DNA from: Cyanobacteria bacterium UBA8156
GTDB taxonomy: Bacteria; Cyanobacteriota; Cyanobacteriia; Pseudanabaenales; Pseudanabaenaceae
Length of the DNA: 5,511 nt
NCBI GenBank assembly: GCA_003456125.1
Contig: DMPD01000370.1
Location: 1 to 5,511 of the forward strand
Reading direction: 5' to 3'
Shown here: positions 5,511 to 5,511 of the stretch, in pieces
How positions within the stretch are numbered: position 1 is the first letter of the stretch
Layout of the letters: every line of letters starts with the position of its first letter
Translations under genes and position numbers: made by a program
The notes under the pieces: generated by a model
What the model was told of the DNA's origin: nothing
Seen by the model: only the letters and a program-made list of their open reading frames with translations
Databases searched by the model: none

Positions 5511-5511
5511 G

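Noticed and set aside
1..5511. CRISPR array, tRNA, rRNA, insertion sequence or prophage signal
   Set aside because: No regularly spaced repeats, cloverleaf-like segments, transposase motifs or long terminal inverted repeats were seen on either strand.

Overview
The window is from a cyanobacterial chromosome. Twelve exact copies of the octamer GCGATCGC (HIP1), a GC-rich composition, an NdhD subunit of the photosynthetic NDH-1 complex, a cyanobacterial-type glycogen synthase and a DUF1995 protein all point the same way. The genus cannot be named from this sequence alone.

Layout, left to right. (1) The C-terminal ~203 codons of an AEC-family (auxin efflux carrier-like) permease run off the left edge (+, ends 613). 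(2) A 129-bp AT-rich leader (614-742) holds a tandem 9-bp repeat, promoter-like boxes and a good ribosome binding site. (3) ndhD (743-2356, +) is complete, of the NdhD1/NdhD2 respiratory/cyclic-electron-flow type, and keeps all expected proton-channel residues. (4) A 108-bp convergent spacer carries a strong hairpin. (5) A NYN (PIN-like, LabA/DUF88-related) putative ribonuclease gene lies on the minus strand (2465-3103). It is visibly lower in GC than its neighbours and has no HIP1-related hexamer in or around it. (6) A 242-bp divergent intergenic region (3104-3345) has back-to-back promoter candidates and a terminator-like hairpin just in front of the NYN start codon. (7) glgA (start corrected to 3346, ends 4728) overlaps by 4 bp (ATGA) with (8) a DUF1995 gene (4725-5396). 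(9) A minus-strand reading frame (5406-5510) is probably the C-terminal end of a convergent gene cut by the right edge.

Functionally this is mostly housekeeping: electron transport (ndhD), carbon storage (glgA) and a small-molecule exporter of unknown substrate. The parts that stand out are the compositionally foreign NYN gene with its attenuator-like leader, and the translational coupling of glycogen synthase to a DUF1995 protein, a family known from plants in photosystem II accumulation. I see no CRISPR array, tRNA, rRNA, insertion sequence or multi-gene defence cassette, and no convincing new multi-component system.
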